A DNA stretch of 64,000 nt, from positions 1 to 64,000 of the forward strand of contig NZ_JABACJ020000027.1 in NCBI RefSeq assembly GCF_012524165.2. The letters run 5' to 3'. The position numbers and the translations under genes were made by a program. Under the pieces are notes generated by a model, which saw only the letters and a list, made by a program, of their open reading frames with translations, did not search any database and was not told the origin of the DNA. Positions 61,253 to 64,000 of the stretch are shown here, piece by piece (positions within the stretch are counted from its first letter, which is position 1; every line of letters begins with the position of its first letter). The DNA is from Faecalicatena faecalis (GTDB lineage Bacteria > Bacillota > Clostridia > Lachnospirales > Lachnospiraceae).

Positions 61253-61287
61253 CTTTCACTTAGAATTATCATCTATTAAAGTGAAAG
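61253..61287. promoter_or_regulatory. inverted repeat covering the HEAT-gene ribosome site
   Basis: CTTTCACTT (61253-61261) and AAGTGAAAG (61279-61287) form a perfect 9-bp inverted repeat in the 51-bp gap. Its right arm runs into the AGGAGG site of the next gene. It could be an operator for the fused HTH-sigma protein, or an RNA stem that hides the ribosome site. Confidence 0.5.
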
Positions 61288-61297
61288 GAGGGTTAAT

Positions 61298-61927
61298 ATG
61301 TATAGGTCAAAAATTCAAGAATTAGAAATGTCTTTAGTCCAAATAGAAAATTTGCCACTCATAAGAAAGTATGCGCAAGAATTTTACAAAACCCATAGTC
61401 TGGAAGACTGCTGGCAGTTTGCCTGTGAATCATGGGAATCCACATATTTTCAGATTCAAGAAATATCCGTATTTCTCTGTGGATATATAGCTCATCAAAG
61501 TGCTGCTGCGACTCTTTTTTTAAAAGACACTGTTTCTCAACATCCAGATTGGAGGGTTCAAGAGGTATTAGCTATGGCATTTGATGCTTATTGCAAGTCA
61601 ATTGGATATGAAAATTCATTACAGATTATAAATGAATGGATATCCAGTGATAACCATAATAATCGTCGAGCTGTAACAGAGGGATTACGAGTGTGGACAA
61701 GTAGACCGTTTTTTTCGGAAAATCCACAGATTGCGATTTCAATTTTATCAAGTCTGAAAGAGGATAATAGTTTGTATGTTAGGAAATCGGTAGGAAATGC
61801 CCTACGAGATATAAGCAAAAAACATAGGGAACTGATTGAACAAGAACTATTTTCTTGGGATTTATCGAACAAAAAAATTCAGCAAGTATATAAATTAGCA
61901 CATAAATATTTAGATAAACAAGGATGA
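61298..61927 (+). CDS. HEAT-repeat protein, AlkD/AlkC-like
   Basis: 209 residues, all helical: successive HEAT-like pairs such as FQIQEISVFLCGYIAHQSAAATLFL, WRVQEVLAMAFDAYCKSIG, NNRRAVTEGLRVWTSRPFF and SLYVRKSVGNALRDISKKH. The RRAVTEGLR segment recalls the RR-x-x-SEG-x-R motif of COG4335-type DNA alkylation repair proteins. The catalytic Trp/Asp/Arg of AlkD glycosylases cannot be placed with confidence. DNA-damage binding or repair is likely, but a scaffold role is possible. Good AGGAGG site. Confidence 0.7.
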   Translation: MYRSKIQELEMSLVQIENLPLIRKYAQEFYKTHSLEDCWQFACESWESTYFQIQEISVFLCGYIAHQSAAATLFLKDTVSQHPDWRVQEVLAMAFDAYCKSIGYENSLQIINEWISSDNHNNRRAVTEGLRVWTSRPFFSENPQIAISILSSLKEDNSLYVRKSVGNALRDISKKHRELIEQELFSWDLSNKKIQQVYKLAHKYLDKQG

Positions 61928-61931
61928 AATC

Positions 61932-62231
61932 ATGGGAAACGGATTTGGAGTATTTACGAAAGAATCAGGTAGTATTGGAAAATCATTTATGGATATGGCA
62001 ATGAAAAACTCAGAAAATAGTGCATTAGATCCTAAAACGCAAGAGCTAGCATATATTGCTGTTTTATCAGCAGTTCGTTTGCTTAGTGGAATAGAATTTC
62101 ATGTAAAATCCGCAAAAAAATTAGGTACGACAAAAAAAGAAGTAAAAAGTGCCATATTGGTCGGATTGCCTGAGGTAGGTATAATTGCCACAGAATCAAT
62201 GGATATAGCTTTGAAGAGTTATGACAAGTAA
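61932..62231 (+). CDS. Carboxymuconolactone-decarboxylase-like (AhpD fold) protein without cysteines
   Basis: 99 residues, 4 bp after the HEAT gene. CMD/AhpD fold: LDPKTQELAYIAVLSAVRLLSGIEFHVKSAKKLGTTKKEV and a closing helix. In AhpD-type enzymes a CxxC before the His is catalytic; here the place reads LLSGIEFH, with the His kept and both Cys lost. So it is not a thiol peroxidase-type enzyme. Binding protein or altered enzyme. Last gene of the cargo, 12 bp from the convergent repressor. Confidence 0.8.
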   Translation: MGNGFGVFTKESGSIGKSFMDMAMKNSENSALDPKTQELAYIAVLSAVRLLSGIEFHVKSAKKLGTTKKEVKSAILVGLPEVGIIATESMDIALKSYDK

Positions 62232-62243
62232 AAAATGGAGGAT

Positions 62244-62600
62244 TTAACTTTCCTCCACTTCTTTAGATTTAACGATACCGTCAGCAACAATCTCCATAAT
62301 TACCATATCTTTGTCGGAGAATGTATCGAGCTGCTTTTCCAACTGCCTGCGCCTTGTATTTTTGGCTTGGCTGCTGGCAGGTAGGAAAAATTCATCAACG
62401 GACACATTAAGTAAAGTCACAAGGTCATAAAGTACCTGTAAACTTGGGTGTTGTCCTTTATTCTCAATATTTGTTAAATAACGTGGGTCAATCTCAATCT
62501 TTGCACCCACCTGTTCACGAGTCAGACCTTGTTTTTTCCTTGCTGCTTTGATGGCAAGCCCAAAGGCTCTGAAATCGTACCTATCTTCTTTTTTACGCAT
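62244..62600 (-). CDS. XRE family regulator (Tn916 Orf9-like)
   Basis: 118 residues. HTH: IKAARKKQGLTREQVGAKIEIDPRYLTNIENKGQHPSLQVLYDLV. Close in size and position to Tn916 Orf9, which represses the orf7-orf8 regulators and thus excision and transfer. It is on the opposite strand to the rest of the element, as in Tn916. Confidence 0.92.
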   Translation of the reverse strand: MRKKEDRYDFRAFGLAIKAARKKQGLTREQVGAKIEIDPRYLTNIENKGQHPSLQVLYDLVTLLNVSVDEFFLPASSQAKNTRRRQLEKQLDTFSDKDMVIMEIVADGIVKSKEVEES

Positions 62601-62862
62601 AGTAAATCACCTCACTACATTTTACTGTTCCTAAAGAATAAGTAACAGGTGTAGTAAAACGTATTGCTAGGTTTTGTAGTTCCTATTATGCGTAAATAAC
62701 AGCTAAAAATACTGCTTGGCGGTAAATAAAAAAACCGTTGTCAGCAGTAATGGTTTTTTGCGCCCTTTTAGATAAGACGACGGTAAAACAAATGCCGCCG
62801 TTTTATTTTTTGCCTAACGGTGACTAGGTTGTTTTGTTTTAGCGGCTATGGGAGGTAGCCGC

Positions 62863-62925
62863 ATGGAATATTTATTTATTCGACAACTTTCGACCATTGG
62901 CAATTTGTTAAAAAAATCCGTTTAA
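62863..62925 (+). CDS. 20-residue putative leader peptide
   Basis: ATG 62863 has GGGAGG eight bases upstream. The product is MEYLFIRQLSTIGNLLKKSV, then TAA. It lies about 65 bases before the strong terminator at 62991-63030, so translation of it could control read-through into the Orf7-like gene. No homology is claimed. Confidence 0.4.
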   Translation: MEYLFIRQLSTIGNLLKKSV

Positions 62926-62990
62926 ATTCAGCGGACTATAACACCCTTGTATATGGTTTTTCACATCATATAGCAGGAACAATTTGGAAA

Positions 62991-63030
62991 GCACAAAGTC
63001 AATACGCGCGTATTGTCCTTGTGCTTTTTT
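62991..63030 (+). terminator. terminator / attenuator before orf7-like gene
   Basis: GCACAA...CAATACGC pairs with GCGTATTG...TTGTGC around a 3-base internal loop on each side, followed by six Ts. It lies in the leader of the Orf7-Orf8 regulator genes. Confidence 0.85.
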
Positions 63031-63160
63031 GCTGCAAAAAACTTTTTAAAAAAGTTTTTGAAGTTGGGTATCAAAGCCCACCCCCACTGGTGAGTGTTAG
63101 TGCGAAAAGAGGTAGAAGACTTTTCGCTTTAGCAACTTTAGCTGGAAAGGGGGTGAGATT

Positions 63161-63577
63161 ATGAAACCATCTTCTTTCGAGAACGCAATCAGACTTCAAT
63201 TTGACTGTCTGGCTCGCAAGGTTATAGGCCGAACTGTAAAGAACTACGACAGAGAGCTTGGCAGACGTGCAAGACGTGAAACTCCATTCTGTGAACTGTC
63301 TGAAATGGAACTAAACCATATGGGTATCATGGACGAGTATTCCGTTGAGTTTACATCATTTGATGTATTCGGTTCAGAAGTCCGTATCTATGATGAACGC
63401 TTATGTGAAGCAATCAAAGAATTATCTGAAAGACGACGTAACATTCTGCTTATGTCCTACTTTCTTGAAATGACCGACGCTGAAATTGCAGAGGTCGTGG
63501 GAATGGAACGATTTTCCGTTTGTAGAAACAGGCTGCACACATTAAAGCTCATAAGAGATATGTACGAGGAGGATTGA
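63161..63577 (+). CDS. Sigma-70-like regulator (Tn916 Orf7-like)
   Basis: 138 residues. The C-terminal sigma region-4-like HTH reads ELSERRRNILLMSYFLEMTDAEIAEVVGMERFSVCRNRLHTLKLI; region 2 is not recognisable. In Tn916 Orf7 and Orf8 promote transcription of excision and transfer genes. AAAGGGGG site before the ATG. Five bp from the next gene. Confidence 0.92.
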   Translation: MKPSSFENAIRLQFDCLARKVIGRTVKNYDRELGRRARRETPFCELSEMELNHMGIMDEYSVEFTSFDVFGSEVRIYDERLCEAIKELSERRRNILLMSYFLEMTDAEIAEVVGMERFSVCRNRLHTLKLIRDMYEED

Positions 63578-63581
63578 AAAC

Positions 63582-63821
63582 ATGATGAAGTCTACAAAGA
63601 AATGCCCATCATTTTCCACAATCAGCTCTGCTGCTGATGGTGATGAGGTGGCAATCGAAAAGATTTTAAATCACTATGACGCTTACATATCAAAAGCCAG
63701 TTTACGACCTTTCTATGATGAACACGGAAATATGTATATCGTGGTTGATATGGAACTGAAAGGCAGAATAAGAGCTGCATTGATTAAGGCAATTTTAGAT
63801 TTTGAAGTCAAAGTGAAATAA
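63582..63821 (+). CDS. Helix-turn-helix regulator (Tn916 Orf8-like)
   Basis: 79 residues: FSTISSAADGDEVAIEKILNHYDAYISKASL and a C-terminal MELKGRIRAALIKAILDFEVKV. It is the HTH_16 type that resembles sigma region 2, so with Orf7 it may act as a split sigma factor. Co-transcribed with the Orf7-like gene. Confidence 0.9.
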   Translation: MMKSTKKCPSFSTISSAADGDEVAIEKILNHYDAYISKASLRPFYDEHGNMYIVVDMELKGRIRAALIKAILDFEVKVK

Positions 63822-64000
63822 ATGGTATTCGGGAGTGTCCTACCACCTCATTTCAGCTCCCCGATAAATGTTCTTTGAAAACTGAATAAAGTAATCAGAT
63901 ACGTTTGATATACGGTGAGCCGACGGACTGGAACGCCATGACCCATGAAAGGAGGGACAAAAGAGCGAGCGACCACGCCAGTGATCCGTAAGCGACTGTT
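63822..64000 (+). other. region upstream of xis/int, window end
   Basis: It contains a GGGAG/CTCCC stem (about 63832-63864) and a short frame that starts MTHERRDKRASDHASDP-stop (about 63941-63994) with no clear ribosome site. By analogy with Tn916 the excisionase and integrase genes should follow beyond the window. Confidence 0.4.

Larger units (their letters stand above)
62601..63160. promoter_or_regulatory. divergent control region of the ICE
   Basis: 560 bp between the repressor and the Orf7-like gene. It holds several hairpins: AAAACC...GGTTTT near 62729-62758, an ACGG...CCGT stem near 62769-62797, the strong terminator 62991-63030, an A/T stem at about 63035-63060, and AGCGAAAAG/CTTTTCGCT-type arms near 63098-63131. 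A short leader ORF lies at 62863-62925. The layout matches the orf9-orf7 switch region of Tn916. No larger gene is seen. Confidence 0.7.

Overview
The window looks like a chromosome segment of a gut Lachnospiraceae (Firmicutes; Blautia / Mediterraneibacter / Dorea-like). The reasons are strong AGGAGG ribosome-binding sites, TTGACA-17-TATAAT promoters, many sugar and host-glycan catabolism genes, a cell-wall L,D-transpeptidase, and a Tn916-type conjugative element typical of Gram-positive gut bacteria. The genus assignment is inference; no marker gene settles it.

Layout. 1-4.2 kb: a 5'-truncated TPR regulator remnant, an ATP-grasp enzyme, an L,D-transpeptidase and a GNAT acetyltransferase. 4.2-10.6 kb (minus strand): a three-subunit molybdenum hydroxylase (Mo, 2Fe-2S and FAD subunits), preceded by a GPH-type sugar symporter and a zinc alcohol dehydrogenase. 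10.8-16.9 kb (minus): a Tet(M)-like translational GTPase fused to a C-terminal YacP/Rae1-type NYN nuclease, a YhcG/DUF1016 gene that has lost its nuclease domain, a ROK repressor, and a PadR/HAAS membrane-protein pair. 17.2-22.6 kb (plus): a MATE pump behind a terminator-bearing leader, then an AT-rich SdpI/SdpR/ABC immunity-like module that seems to have inserted at the 3' end of the MATE gene, then tRNA-Ser(CGA). 22.7-24.2 kb: an AAA/PD-(D/E)XK protein. 24.3-30.5 kb: a sugar pathway (DUF4432 epimerase, FGGY kinase, fucose-isomerase-like enzyme, PocR-AraC regulator, class II aldolase) tied together by a shared upstream box. 30.6-36.5 kb: SseB-like protein, diguanylate cyclase, aldo/keto reductase, cation diffusion facilitator and TrmO. 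36.6-42.4 kb (minus): a complete sialic-acid operon nanE-nanA-SSS transporter-yhcH-nanK-rpiR. tRNA-Trp(CCA) follows at 42.68 kb.

From about 42.8 kb to the end is the left and central part of a Tn916/ICEBs1-family integrative conjugative element; the excisionase and integrase lie beyond the window. It has the expected order: DUF961 pair, TcpA coupling protein, oriT, MobT relaxase, small membrane proteins, ArdA, TcpE, VirB4 ATPase, VirB6-like channel, lysozyme-NlpC/P60, TcpC, Orf9-like repressor, Orf7/Orf8-like regulators. Four insertions or additions stand out: a thioester-domain/VaFE-repeat covalent adhesin at the left end; a Mom-like DNA modification protein which, with two ArdA proteins, makes an anti-restriction set; an AT-rich two-gene cassette (DUF6650-like plus a one-TM protein) with its own promoter and terminator; and, where Tn916 carries tet(M), a three-gene cargo made of an excisionase-type HTH fused to an ECF sigma factor, a HEAT/AlkD-like protein and a cysteine-less carboxymuconolactone-decarboxylase-like protein. 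No antibiotic-resistance gene of known type is seen in the part of the element that is visible.

The best candidates for an undescribed system are the two AT-rich ICE cassettes (50.96-52.00 kb and 60.2-62.2 kb), then the GTPase-NYN fusion and the SdpI/SdpR/ABC island.
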